From Perilla frutescens (lineage: Eukaryota > Streptophyta > Magnoliopsida > Lamiales > Lamiaceae): DNA of 64,000 bases. Of this stretch, positions 1-11,976 are shown piece after piece. The position numbers and the translations under genes are program-made. The notes below the pieces were generated by a model. That model worked only from the letters and a program-made list of their open reading frames with translations. It did no database searches and was not told where the DNA came from. Location: positions 56,684,170-56,748,169 of the forward strand of contig BRKX01000002.1 in NCBI GenBank assembly GCA_026008535.1, read 5' to 3'. Position 1 is the first letter of the stretch. Each line of letters opens with the position of its first letter.

Positions 1-189
1 CATTCCAGATTCAAGCTTATGGGAGGAAGTCTAAAGACCAAATGGGTCGGGCCATTTAAAGTGCATGCTGAATTTCCTAATGAGGTAATAGAAGTGAAAA
101 ATCTAAAAACAGGAAGGCATTTCAAAGTAAATGGGCCAAGACTGAAACCTTACCTAGGGCACATCGACTTTGATGAAAGAGCAGTATGA
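1..189 (+). CDS. 3' end of Ty3/gypsy polyprotein (integrase C-terminus), cut by window edge
   Basis: Frame 1 is open from base 1 to a TGA at 187-189. The 62 residues match the C-terminal part of a plant Ty3/gypsy integrase: a WVGPFKV strand, then a turn, then FKVNGPRLKPYLG. The F-x-VNG-x-RLK-x-Y signature is typical of non-chromovirus (Athila/Tat) integrases. The integrase joins retrotransposon cDNA to the host chromosome. The rest of gag-pol lies outside the window. This short piece has no stop or frameshift, so the copy may be fairly young, but intactness of the whole polyprotein cannot be judged. The clade assignment is inference from the motif and the downstream sequence. Confidence 0.8.
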   Translation, partial: HSRFKLMGGSLKTKWVGPFKVHAEFPNEVIEVKNLKTGRHFKVNGPRLKPYLGHIDFDERAV

Positions 190-2940
190 GTTGTTGAGCC
201 CAGTAATATCTGAACAGAGGAGTGTCGTGCCCACGACAGTAACTAGGGCGCTATTGGGAGGCAATCCAGGTTTTATTTATTTTATTTCATTTTTTAAATT
301 TATTTAAATAAAATTTCCAGTTAAGTAAACTAGTTTAGGAGCAATTTTACGCTTTTTTTGGATAAGATATGTGTTTGCATGTTAAGATAATGAGAGAGAA
401 AGCAAGAAATAACGAGAATCCCTTGGAAGTAGGGATTTGGAACAGGGCATTCTGAAGGGATGATGAATCTGCAAACTGGAAGGGCACAACAAGGTGATGG
501 TGCGATTGCTGTGATCACAGGGAAGCTAAGTGCAATAAAAAAATACCTTATTCTACTTTGATACTGGTTTAGTATGCATGGATGCAGACCTGAAGGCCTA
601 TTACAAACATGTTGGGTTCTCTTACCCAACGCCCGCAATCGACTAATCCTGGTTCTTTCTGTATTTAGATTAGGTTTTTTGTTTTTTGTTTTTTTTTGTT
701 GTTTGTGTGTCGCCCCTGTTTCACCCACTTTACCTAATGCAAAGTATGTGGGTGAGGGCATTTCAGTTTGTTGTTATGTTTTCTTGTTGAGTTTGTTTAA
801 ACACTTTGTCTCGTGCAAAGTGTGTTGGTGGTCAGTGTCTCTGTTAAGCATGCTTTTTGTGAGTTCGTGTTAATAAATTCCCCTTAGTCTTAAGTGTTCA
901 AAATGCCCAGATAAAGAAATATTTATTGGCCGAACAGGGCACAGAAGGGCAATCGATTAAATGAAAAATGGGGGGTTTGTACCGAAATAAAGCCCCACCT
1001 TACATGAAATGCCCATTATAGCCTAAAAAGACATATTGATACTTATGCATCTATGGTTACTGGAGATTGACAACAGAACTTTATCAAGCCTATGGGATGA
1101 ATAGGTACAAAATGCATTGAATTGAGTGCATACACTAAGCCTAAACACTGAGTGAAGAGAGTTTGTGAGGATCGCCACGCTAAACTCATTTTTGAACTAT
1201 TTTTGGTATGCTCGAACTTTGCAATTTTGTTGGAAAATTAAAGTTGATGTGCCCACATTGATTAACAGTTTGCATGCTTTTTTGTGAGTCTGTTTCTTTT
1301 CTCTTTCTTTTAGTTTGTTTTTCTGGACGTGTTGCATCCCATGCTTGAAGACAATCATGTCTAAAGTGTGTGGGTATAATAAGTCCATTTATTTCATGTT
1401 TTTATGGGCATATTATTCGATATAAATGTCCCTTTTAGCCTATTTTGAGTCGAAAAGAACCAGGTTGAGGTCATAGGGCATTTCAGAAGTCGAGTCTGGC
1501 GAAAGGGGCATTTTATGCCCAATTATTCATGATTATCTCATCGCTATAAACCGTATTCAGAGGCACTAGGGGCTTCTTCAGCATTCATTATACATTCGGA
1601 AAGCAGAATGGGCATATCAGAAAGGGATGAATCTGACGAGATGATGTCGTACCCACATTGCTCGGGCAGACTCAACCACAGGCCAGAATGGGCACATGCG
1701 TGAATTTCGGGATTCTGTTGGAAGCTAGAGGCGTGAAGAATGGCTGCATATCCGAATAAGAGTTGGTGATCAACTAAGAGATAGATGAGATAAGGACTGT
1801 TGGAGGCTTGGAGATGAAGTGATAAATCAAATCCCTAAAAAATAGGGATTTGGTCAACAAATTGGATAATGCTTATCCAGACAGATCAGGATAGGGCACG
1901 TCGAATCCGGAAGTCAGTGAAGACCCTAGTTTGTTGGGGAAACTCAAACTCAGAAATGTAACTATTTAAGCTGGTTTTATTTTCTGGAAATGGAGCTTTG
2001 GAAGTCAGAAACATTGCTACAATTTTACTTTACTGTATTTCATTTTCATACGCTGCTTAGGCAGCCACAATTCACAAACAAGCCAATGGGCCTTAAGCCA
2101 TTGGAACTTAGGATTATGTTTATGTTTCTCATTGTTGGAGTTGAGATTTTTGCCTAATAAATTTGTAAGTTTTCATTTATTTTATGTCTTTAATTTCTGC
2201 AATTTTAGTTATGTCTAGCCTGCTTGGCTAGATCTTTATTTCTGGTGTTTGAACAATGAAAATTGTTTTAAGTACAAATCTGGACTCGTGAGGCTGAAAT
2301 GGGCATGGTAACTCATGACAGGTTTCTGTCGATTCTTGAACCTGTTCCCCGTGAGTGTGTGTCTAAAATGTCCAATGTGGCTGATCACTCGTTAGGCGTA
2401 GAGGACACACCACTATTAATTGAATTGGCGAATTGTGACTGTGTGTTGATTCATATAGTAATAAGGAAATCGATTGGTTGTTGTGGGCACAAGAGGAATC
2501 GGTAAACATAACAGATCTGGGTTCGTCTAGAGGCACACTGCTGTCTATTTATTTACATCTCTTAGGGGAACCGGAAGGTGGATGATAGGTTAAGGGTTTA
2601 CTTGACCAGGAATCATTTTTAAATCTAAAATGAAAGGATGAATGAGGAAATGCAGAGAGGAATCCGATCCCCATAACTGGGTGACTTATTCGTGTATGAA
2701 AATTGGTGTGTATCGAGTAGTTTTATTTACTTAAACCAAATTCTAGTTCAAATGCCAGAACCTTTTATTATTTGATATTGTCTTTAATTTCCTTTTTCAG
2801 ATTTACTTTCAGGACAGTGACAACACAAAACCCCCCTTTTCGATTGGTGACTCGAAGGTGGAATCACATCAGCTCTATGTAGGATCGACCCGTACTCACA
2901 AGCTAGCTACGTTCGCTGTGGGCACAAGAGCAATGCAAAT
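190..2940 (+). mobile_element. 3' non-coding region and probable LTR of the Athila/Tat-like gypsy element
   Basis: Directly after the integrase stop is GCGCTATTGGGAGGCAATCC (249-268), a motif that commonly follows pol in Athila/Tat elements. A purine tract (964-975) followed by TTTGT is a candidate polypurine tract and LTR start near 978. Near 2883-2925 the sequence GATCGACCCGTACTCACAAG and what follows it resemble the U5/R end of such LTRs. The expected primer-binding site is absent, so the element seems truncated about 2930, where a different repeat type begins. ORFs of 60-143 codons here have no recognisable domain. LTR limits are uncertain. Confidence 0.55.
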
Positions 2941-2954
2941 TTATTTTGAGTGCG

Positions 2955-3505
2955 AAACAACCGCGCGTTAGTGTTAGAGGTATTTTCATATACATATTGA
3001 AATGAGTCTATTAAAAAATGGAATAATTTGCGGTTTTTTTGAAGTAGATAGAAATATGAAAATATGAAGTTCCTAGGTGCGCGCCGAAGTTTTACGTCCA
3101 GTGCTCTTGCGGGCAGCAGGAGTTGTGCACGCAGGGCTCTTGCGCGCATCATTTGTGCGCGCTGAGTTTTGCGCACAGTAATGGCAAGCATCGACATGCG
3201 CCTTTTGATTTTTGGCAGCCGCTTGCCCAGCATTCCATTGCATCGACACAAAGTTTTCTTTAATCTCACATACACATACACAATTTTTGCTAGGATAACC
3301 TTACATATATTTTAGTTCATCTATGCATTTGCATAATTTATGTTTGCGCGCAGAACTCAGGGGTATGACGCGCAGCAGTTTTGCGCAAGCATCGACATGT
3401 GCCTTTTGATTATCGGCAACCACTTTCCCAACATTCCATTGCATCGGCACAAAGTTTTCTTTAATCTTACACACACATATACGATTTTTGCATAATTTTT
3501 ATTTC
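2955..3505. repeat. GCGC-rich block with a ~114-bp repeat in two copies (left flank of MULE)
   Basis: Dense GCGC/GCGCGC words occur in otherwise AT-rich DNA. A ~114-bp unit starting AAGCATCGACATG occurs at 3187-3300 and again at 3388-3500, offset 201 bp, at about 85-90% identity by eye. The same style of GCGC-rich, direct-repeated DNA occurs at 9283-9800, 10850-10945 and 14608-15335, that is, at the ends of the two Mutator-like genes. I interpret it as element subterminal sequence. No clean terminal inverted repeat was found. Confidence 0.6.
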
Positions 3506-3649
3506 GTTAATGCGTTGAGTTTTATCTTATATGTAAGATGGATGAGAATGAAAAAGGAAGAAAATATTAAATAAACAGTACACGATCAGTAACTATGGTC
3601 GCACGACCTATATTGGTGATATCAAAGTTCTATTGACAGGTTAATATAT

Positions 3650-3654
3650 ATGGC
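3650..3654. repeat. Target-site duplication ATGGC (left copy)
   Basis: ATGGC immediately precedes the LTR start at 3655 and is repeated exactly at 6072-6076 after the LTR end. The 5-bp length is normal for gypsy integrases. Confidence 0.88.
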
Positions 3655-6071
3655 TGTAACGCCCCAAACCACTCCATTTGGCCACGTCACTTAACATATA
3701 ATTTACTTACTTATAATATATTTAATTGAGCGGAAGCTAAGGTCAATTAGCATGATAAGGTAAGGCATCATAATTTTCAATATAATTTTTTTTTTCGCAA
3801 TTAAAACATGCAATCTATCATATCTATTTTTTCACACAACATAGTGTTAAGTAGAAGCATCGTGTAAGCCCATCCATAAAATTATACAATCATCTCACCC
3901 ATCTAACACCATAAATTAACATACATAGCATAGGGGTTCATTGACATAATTCGCACATAGAAGGCTCCAAGGTCGAACAACCCGCCTTTAAAATGTTTTG
4001 CATAGTATCAAGTTAAATACATCATAACTACAAAATAGGGCTATTCCCATCCCCAATGATCATTGATCATAAAAACAAAATGAGAATGATCAATATAATA
4101 TTAATAATGTGAGTATTTCAAAAGAAGAGCATGCAAAAATAAACACAAGCTTGTGTGAGTTCTCTTGTGTTCACAACGCTTCTACTCGGACTCCGACTCT
4201 TCAACCTGAAATTCATTGAATGAATGTGGTGAGTATTTAACAACATACTCAATGGGGAACACTGCAAACAGTTATAGCTAATTGCACAAGTGAAAATATA
4301 ATATATGGATACTTCTTTACTTTTATGGAGACTAGTCTCAACCCCGTAGGGTCCAACATCATGATGCCTCTGTTAATGAACATCTTTGGCCCTGTAGGGA
4401 TGCCCGCAAGCTTATTATCCCCCAGGGAGGACATTAACAAGTCTATATCGATCCCGTAGGACCTCTTTATCGACCCCGAAGGATCTCTTTGTCGATCCCG
4501 AAGGATCTCTTTCATTTCACCGGTCCGAAGACCCTTTATACTTATACAATCAAAGCACAACCATAACTATAACTTTACACGTGTTCACAGTTTAGAGTTA
4601 CCCCACCTTATGAGATGCTTTCAAAATCCTTTCAACCTTGAAATACTCCTTTGCCGTGCACAAGTTGTCCACCTCGAGCCCCAATACGTCACTTAGCACC
4701 TTTAAATCCCCTTTTTCATTTTAGACGTCGAGTTATACAATTATTTCATAATTTTAACCAAACACATGATTTACATGCCTTAAAGTTTACATACATATCC
4801 ATATACACAACCATGGATATACAAGCTCATGTTATGATTTTGGACTCAAAATACACATTAAAACTCTTTGAGACATTTAATCGAACATGTTACGTGCACC
4901 CATTTAAGCCATAAGAAGAAGACTCAATTTAAATCCTTTAAACCTATAATTTCCAACATGAACCTCTATCCTAGCTAGGGTTCTAACATAGATGAAAATC
5001 AACCTCATACAACCATCACAACACCTCCAACCAAACACCAACGTATTAAGGGGAAAAATTAGGGCAAAAATCCAAACCTTAGCAATAATAAACCATAGGA
5101 ATATCAATTTAACAACACATATAGTTTCAAGGATGTAAATAAACCATATGTTCAAGATATCAAGACAAGGGAATCAATGAAATCGAAAAACCCTAAAATT
5201 TTTGGGTATAAAGCCTAGATTCAAATCAACATGGAAATGATGTTGAATCACCAAGATGAAGAGGGTATGAAGTTACCTTGGTTGATGGATGATGATGAGA
5301 GGATCCACTCCAAAACTTGAAGGACTTCTTGAGAGGATTGGGAGGAAAAATCATCCAAGAAAAGAAAGAAATGAGGGTGAAAGGGTTAAGTGTGGTATTT
5401 AAAGAATGAAATTTTCCGAAACGAGGCGCGACCTAGGGGGATCGCGTTCAGGGGTCATGTTTGGATTACACTGCGAGGTGCAACTCAAGGAGGTCGCGTC
5501 TACGAGTCGCGTTTGAGCCGAAGAAAAATAGCTCTCTGAAGCTGATAACACGCGACCAAAATGTCGCGTTTTTGGCTCGCATTGTAGAGCTGCTTAGCAC
5601 GCGACTTGGAGGGGTCGCGTTTCACGGTCGCATTTCGGTTTCATTGCGAGATGCGACTCGGTGAACTCGCGCTTGAGGGTCGCGCTTCAAGCTGATTACT
5701 ATTTTCGAATAAAGTTCAACTCTCAGACATTTCCAACTCCGTTTAACTTTCAAAACACATTTAATACTTATCGAGACCCTCAATCAACTCAACGTTAGGG
5801 TATTCATGGCATGGCAAGCTAAAATTAAATACAATCACATTCATTCACTATCATATAACTCGACATTTTAGTATTAAAATTTCAAACTCTATTATACACT
5901 CAGTATAATATCACTGTGCTATGACGTATCGGCTAGAGTGGGACAACCTACATTACAACAATGGCATCATATATGAACATGCCATCATGATTAATATTCA
6001 AACAATATTTATTCGAAATCATTAACTAAAATTATAATTTATATTTTAGCAAAAAGGGTCGGGGTATGACA
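3655..6071 (-). mobile_element. Solo LTR of a Ty3/gypsy (Tekay-like) retrotransposon, 2417 bp
   Basis: It is bounded by TG...CA: TGTAACGCCCC on the left and GGTCGGGGTATGACA on the right. Read on the minus strand it starts TGTCATACCCCGACC and ends GGGGCGTTACA, as chromovirus (Tekay/Del) LTRs do. A perfect 5-bp target duplication ATGGC flanks it (3650-3654 and 6072-6076). On minus, a TATA-like TTTAAATACC (around 5393-5402) is followed by pyrimidine-rich leader sequence, which supports minus orientation. No internal coding region remains, so it arose by LTR-LTR recombination. It contains a cluster of GCGACC/TCGCGT words at 5425-5690. It interrupts the Ulp1-like gene of the Mutator-like element. 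Confidence 0.88.
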
Positions 6072-9000
6072 ATGGCCAATTGCGAAATTCGTGCTTTGGT
6101 TCACTGTTAGAAATTCCAAACAAGGTAGAAAAAGATGCAATAAAGCAGTTCACCATTTCCTCACACATGAGATAGTGAAGGATGGAGGGGATAAGACCGA
6201 GATGTGGTTTTAAATAGGAAAGAAAAAACTAAGATTTAATCGGTTTGAATATGCTCTGGTGTGTGGTTTGAATTTTGAGAGTTCAAATTTTGATCCGCAT
6301 AAAGTCCACAAGATTAGATCGTCCTACTTCTATAGTCGGGTTCTACGCAAAAAGCAGATAACACCAGCTGAATTGAGGCGAAAGTTCATGAAAAAGGGTC
6401 TTAGGGATGACCCCAAGATTATTTGAAAGCTGCGAAAGTGTTGTTTGTGAATATGGTATTGTTTGGACTGGACACAAACAATGACATTTTTGATTGGTTA
6501 TGGGTGTTGGTCGAGGATGAAGAAAAATAAGAATTCTTTCCATGGGGTAACTACTCCTACCAAAGACTGCTGCATTACCTGACCAATATTCCGACGACAC
6601 GGTGAGAATCTGCAAAAAGAGATTTATATCATATATACGATTTCACACTAGCATTCACAGTATGCTGAAATAAATTACTTTAATAATTGTAATTTCGCGC
6701 TAATTATTTGAACTCTTGTTATATCGGTTAAATTGATGTAAACATATGATTTTTGATATACTATCTTGATGCAGACATGGATTTATTGTATTGTCCCACT
6801 GTTGGGTGAGACTTGTGATATTGTTGCATCAGCGGATACTACACCGAGAGTTTTATGATATTTGTATAAATTTAAAAATTATGATCTGAAAGACATCAGA
6901 GGCCAGGTGTAAAGAATTCTATGCGTTTCATTTAACATTTCATCAATATTTAATATTAAAAACTACTAATTAATGTCTTGAAATGTTTTTTGTTTGTAGA
7001 TGTTCCGCAAGTTGAAACCTTCTGACCTTGAAAGTACCTCTATGTATTAGAATAGCATAGAACAAAGTCCATTTTTGTTGGAACATGCTCCTCCACGCCG
7101 TGTAGTTAAAACCCGATTACATGAATCGACTCAGGCAATCCTTCTTGGTGAAGTAACCCTCCCTAGTCTGGCAACCCTCTCTCATCCGGAAACCCTCCCC
7201 GGTGGAGCAACCCTCCCTCGTCCGACAACCCTCCCTATACGTGATGATGTTCCATTTACGGATACCTTTGTAGATCATGGTCTGTTGAACAGTGAAAGTT
7301 TGAATGAACATGGACTGAAAACAGGACCTGTCAAATAGCCTGTGGACTACTTCCGAAAGAGAATTTTTTCTAAGAGAGTGTCATGACATGGCTGAGAGAG
7401 CTGCTCAATTAGCGGCTGAACAAGCATCCCATTTTGCGGCCAAGCAAGTAGCATAATGTGCGGCTCAGAAAGTTGTGGATAAAATGCAGAGTTGGCTATG
7501 TCATATTCTTCTGCAGCTTTATAAAGGAGAAGGAAGTCCTAAACATTCAAATGGCCGAGAAAGTGGACATGTATGTTCATGTTGTATGAATATAGTATGC
7601 TGAAAATTAAAATTAATTAAAAACTAATTTTTTGTTTTTAATTCCAGACGATTCGGGATGGCATCCCGAATTTGAATGAGGATAGAATCCTCTGCAAGAC
7701 ACACAGTCTAAAGAGGAGGAGAGTGGGGAGTGGCCTAGCCCGAAGAATATGGGAACAGGCATCACATGGCCTAGCTAGTAGCCGCAAGAACCAGCTGCGT
7801 GAGAGACATCACAAGCAGAAGAAACGACAGCATGGCATATCCGACTCTCGCTTGTCTCAACGGGAGCTGAGATGACACACGTAGGTGAAACAACGCAATG
7901 TCTTAGCCTGCAGCCACAGTCTGATCCAACTATGGAAAGTGGTGTAATTTAAGAGATAACTCATCTGAAATTGAATCACAAAGAAGTCCGAAGGAGGGCA
8001 ACGTCGGCTGCGTTATGCAGCCCCTTTCGCCCAAATGACAAGTGCGATGGAGATTAGAAGCAACATAGATTGAAAGCAAATGCCTTGTGAGTGATAATTA
8101 ATGTTATATCTTAATTGTGTCATTAGTTGCCATTTATAATGTAATTGGTGATGTGTGCAATTGGTTTGATAACTGTTTAAAGAAGGAATATGGGCATAGC
8201 CTATGGTGTTGGAAGAAATTATTTACTAGACTCCTTTCATCGATGGCGGAGTTGTCCGATGGTCATGTTGATGCCTATCTCACCATTCTACATTCAAATC
8301 CCAATTTTACAAAGTGCCAACAGGCTCGGACAAACACTGTTCTAACCTTGACTGGATTCATGGTATGTTCTTGTTATTGAAGTATACCGCATGTATGCTA
8401 TCTAAACAATAAATAAATATATTGTTATTAAAGTATATATAATTTTTGTTTATGTAATATTTTAGGCAGCCATTCTGAACGTTTTTAACAAATACCATTC
8501 GGAGGAAGAAGACGTGGGCAAGCTTGGTGAAGAAACTAAAGAAGAAATTTCGATTGGGGACCTGCAAGGTTTATCCCAATATATGTTAGGTGAACTGCGT
8601 GGTTGTGGTCCATTAAAACCTTGGTATAATTATAATAAGGTAATAAATCTAGTAATGTTTTGATTTGAATGAGTAATGACACAAACTGTTAAATTATAAT
8701 GGTTACTAATTATTTATTTATGCAGATTGCCTTTGTCGTCGCATTACCGGGACATTGGGTAATATGTTTCGTGGATTTCCAGAAGTATTTCTTAACGGTG
8801 CTCGACCCAAAACAACACATGTGGACAGATCACATTGAAGAAAGCTAGAAAAAATTCTTCATTCTACTATTGCGCATCTTACCACAATTGTTGAAATATT
8901 CCGGATTCTAGGATGCAAGAGATGATTTGCACCGAGGTATGCCCAGTGGTATTGGAGGCCTCTCGAGAATAATCAACACCAACAAAAAGACAATATCAGT

Positions 9001-9147
9001 TGTGGTTTATATGCTCTGCAGTACGTGGAAATTTTATTATCTGACGAACATAGCAAAATGGAGACAAAGGCTGATATTATTATTTCTCGTAAGCACGTGG
9101 CCCAAATGGTGTTCAAATATAGCACTGACGAGAGCACTTTGGTGTAA
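6072..9147 (+). pseudogene. Decayed DUF1985 / Ulp1-like (C48) cysteine protease gene of a MULE (Kaonashi type)
   Basis: Broken exon-like segments on + match the plant DUF1985-Ulp1 architecture. DUF1985 is at about 6235-6420 (FEYALVCGLNF...HKIRSSYFY). A PTLP-repeat linker is at 7075-7335. A segment with ELSDGHVDAYLTILHSNP is at 8220-8365. A peptidase C48 core is at 8725-9147, with the His in PGHWVICFVDF, the Asp in TVLDPKQ, and the Cys in NISCGLYALQYVEILLS, followed by a TAA at 9145-9147. Introns are suggested at 8370-8464 and 8640-8724. Stops inside the C48 core (near 8847 and 8911) and frame changes elsewhere show decay, although all three catalytic residues survive. Ulp1 domains remove SUMO; in Kaonashi-type Mutator elements the gene is carried as transposon cargo of unknown need. 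The 5' part is displaced by the solo LTR, and sequence before 3650 may hold more of it. Confidence 0.72.
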
Positions 9148-9282
9148 CATGAATGATCTATTAAACTTTTAAAACTCAATGTTGTGTAATTATATCTTTT
9201 TTGTATAACATGTTTGCCAAACGTTCTGTACGTCGGATTTGTAACCTTATTACAAACATAACATATTTTGTGAATAGTTGTG

Positions 9283-9800
9283 AATGAAATATGATGTATG
9301 AATTTTTGGTTTACATTCTTATGCAATATTGTCTGTGCGCGCCAGCTTACACTGTCATCTTCGCATCGGTCAACTAATTCATAGTCATCGGCAAATGATC
9401 AACAATAGTATATACGCATCGGCAACACACGGGAGCAAATCCAACTTGCATTTAATTATTAAAAATAATGTAATGAATTATAATGTATGAATGAAGTTTT
9501 TATTCACATTCTTATTGAATATAAAATTTGGAGTTTGTCTATACGCGCTAAGCTTGCGCGCGTGACTCCGATGTGCGCAATCCAGCCACACTCAGGCCTT
9601 GGCATCGGCAAGAATTTTACTCATGATTGGACAAGGAACGACATTCGTATATGCTTATTGGCAACCACATAGATCTAATAAAATGTTATTTTTAATATTG
9701 ATGAAGTAGTTATTCCATCGGAACGTGTTTTTCAAGTGATAGTTGATTATAATATTGGGATAGTATTCTGACGTGCAACGAGTGCGCGATAAACATTGCG
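9283..9800. repeat. Two-copy ~190-bp direct repeat with GCGC words, 3' of the Ulp1 gene
   Basis: AATGAAATATGATGTATGAA at 9283 recurs as AATGAATTATAATGTATGAA at 9472 (offset 189 bp). Each copy runs into a GCGC-rich stretch (9338-9350; 9543-9580) with CATCGGCAA words. 9760-9800 adds GTGCGCG and GCGTGCAACG repeats. It resembles the blocks near 3 kb and 15 kb in composition and likely belongs to the same element family. Confidence 0.55.
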
Positions 9801-9901
9801 TGCAACGAGGTTTTCATCTATTTTTTTATGATTGGAAAAGAATCGGACTAAATATATTTGTTATTGACAAGGTTTTCATCTGTTTTTTAAGATATTTTAA
9901 T

Positions 9902-10796
9902 GGAGAATTATTAATTCAAAGCTCGAAAGATGGTTTATTATCAATATAGAGCTTGGAGGATAGATTCTATCGATTCAAGGCTTGAAAGATCTAAAATTAT
10001 TAATTTAAGACTTGTAAATTTAATGATGTTAAAACTCCATCCAACAAAATGTGATGTGACTGCTAAATATCCACATCATTTCATATATTAAATTAAACAA
10101 AAAACACAAATTTACATTAATTATTTTAATTAAATTAAACATAGGGTTATATTAAATTTCGTCAAATAAAAACCACCACTCTCTGTCGTTCGGGTCTCAT
10201 TATTTTTAAGTTTAAAATTCATCTTTGTTTGTTTGATTAATTAAATTTTATTATATTTATAATTAATTTTTATGATTTTAATTCCATCGCAAACTATTAA
10301 ATATTATTGAAATATTTAATAAATTAATTAATGTTAATTTTATGCTCTCTCCATATCTCTTTTTAAAATAATCATTTATCCATCAAAAATAAAAATAACT
10401 ATATCAATTTATTATTGTGATAGAAAAAAAAGTATTACAATTACATACTGAATTTAGTTAAACATTGAATTTAATTTAAACTTATAAGGATCTCTGATTG
10501 AATTAAGTAGAGATTGAATTTACAGAATATAATAAAACCCTCTATTTAATTTAATAAATGTAAATTTATGTTTTTTTAATTTAATTTTTAATTTAGGATA
10601 AAAATGATGTGTCAAAATGATGTGTATATTTAACGGCCACATCACCTTCTGTTGGATGGAGTTTTAACACCATTAAATCCCCGAGCCTTAAATCGATAGT
10701 TTTTTTATCTTTCAAGCCTTGAATTGATAAAATCTATCTTTTAAGCACTATATCGATAGATAAAACATCTTTCGGACCATGAATTGATATTTCTCC
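9902..10796. mobile_element. MITE with ~180-bp terminal inverted repeats, 895 bp
   Basis: The left arm 9902-10082 (starts GGAGAATTATTAATTCAAAG) and the reverse complement of the right arm 10614-10796 (starts GGAGAAATATCAATTCATGG) align along their whole length, through CAAGGCTTGAAAGAT and GTTAAAACTCCATCCAACA to CACATCATTT. Flanks are ATTTTAAT (9894-9901) and TTTTTAAT (10797-10804), an 8-bp duplication with one mismatch. There is no coding capacity; the centre is AT-rich. Superfamily is uncertain: long TIRs suggest a Mutator-like MITE, but the duplication seems 8 rather than 9 bp. It lies between the convergent Ulp1-like and mudrA-like pseudogenes. Confidence 0.82.
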
Positions 10797-10849
10797 TTTT
10801 TAATTGTGTATTTGTGTATTTTTTATTATGAAAAAGATAAATATGCTCT

Positions 10850-10945
10850 ACAGAGTGGCGCGTTGTGCATTAGGCACTGTTAATGCGCGCTAGCATCAAG
10901 CACACAATTATATATGCGCAAGCCGAAACTAGTGCGCGCACTGTT
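10850..10945. repeat. Short GCGC-rich block
   Basis: GCGCGTTGTGC, ATGCGCGCTAGC, ATGCGCAAG and GTGCGCGCAC words cluster within 95 bp in AT-rich surroundings. The composition matches the other GCGC blocks around this Mutator-like region. 10945-11970 beyond it holds no recognisable gene; short minus-strand remnants there may be the decayed 3' end of the transposase transcript. Confidence 0.4.
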
Positions 10946-11976
10946 GAAGACAACCTCAGAAAGAAACATTGACTGGATCTTAAATAGTCATAGAATACAA
11001 ACACAATTAGATAACGAAGTCATAATATCCATACATAAAACACGCATAAAAATTGTTCAGCATAATTAATTAAGTTACATAAAATTGTTCAGCATAAAAA
11101 CATGGGAAAAAAACGAAAGCAACACAATAAAAAGGAGAGAAACACCGTCCCAACATCGACCTACCATCAGCCCACCACCCGCCTGAAGCAATGTTATTCT
11201 CACCAGTTTAGGACCAAACATACACGAATGGCACGACCATAGTAGCTAGGCGGCTCGTTAGGATAATCACCAGTACCGTCGTCGTCAGATGAGTCGGATA
11301 AGTTCGATGGCGTAGGAACATGTAATGAAGCACTGTCAGATGCCAGATTAATGACCACACGGAATAGGTCTTTGAGCATTTCTCAATTCACTTCGCCCTC
11401 ATCTATGTAGTGCTGGATGAAATTGTTATCTTATATATATGATAGAAAATTAAGCCTTATATTTAGTATGCATATGGGAGGAAAACCAATACATCGCTAT
11501 TAATATTAAAGCTAAACAATTAATAGATAAATAAATAAATTAAACGTAAATTACAAGCAAATAATCAACGTAGTCTGTAGCGCGCATTCCTTCCATCTCC
11601 GGTAAAGTGCATCACCAATCATCGGTGTATAATTCAGACATTTCATACTTTGTTGGGTTAGGAGGAACACTTTTATATCTTGTACTGCATAACAACAATG
11701 TCGATATAATTATTACTCAAACCAATTCAGTTGCGATGTTAAAAAAAATGCTCTATACTGGCCTTGCTAGCAAACATTCAAGTTACTCCATACAACAAAC
11801 ATTAGGTTAATCCACATAAAACAAATCACCAATTATATGGGCCGATTGGGACATGTTGTTCAAGTATGACCAAATCCACGGTATATGCCATAGTGGTGTG
11901 GTCTGCGTGCACAACTGGAACTTGCTGCGTCAAAATCATTGCTACAAACTTGAGAACATTTTGAAATTGGAATATA

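Noticed and set aside
330..873. ORFs of 143 and 99 codons after the gypsy polyprotein
   Set aside because: Low complexity, overlapping on both strands, no domain; consistent with the retrotransposon 3' non-coding region.
3655..6071. Plus-strand orientation of the solo LTR (reading TGTAACGCCCC as the start)
   Set aside because: The TATA-like box with pyrimidine-rich leader and the TGTCATACCCC start fit the minus strand better; either way the ends and target duplication are unchanged.
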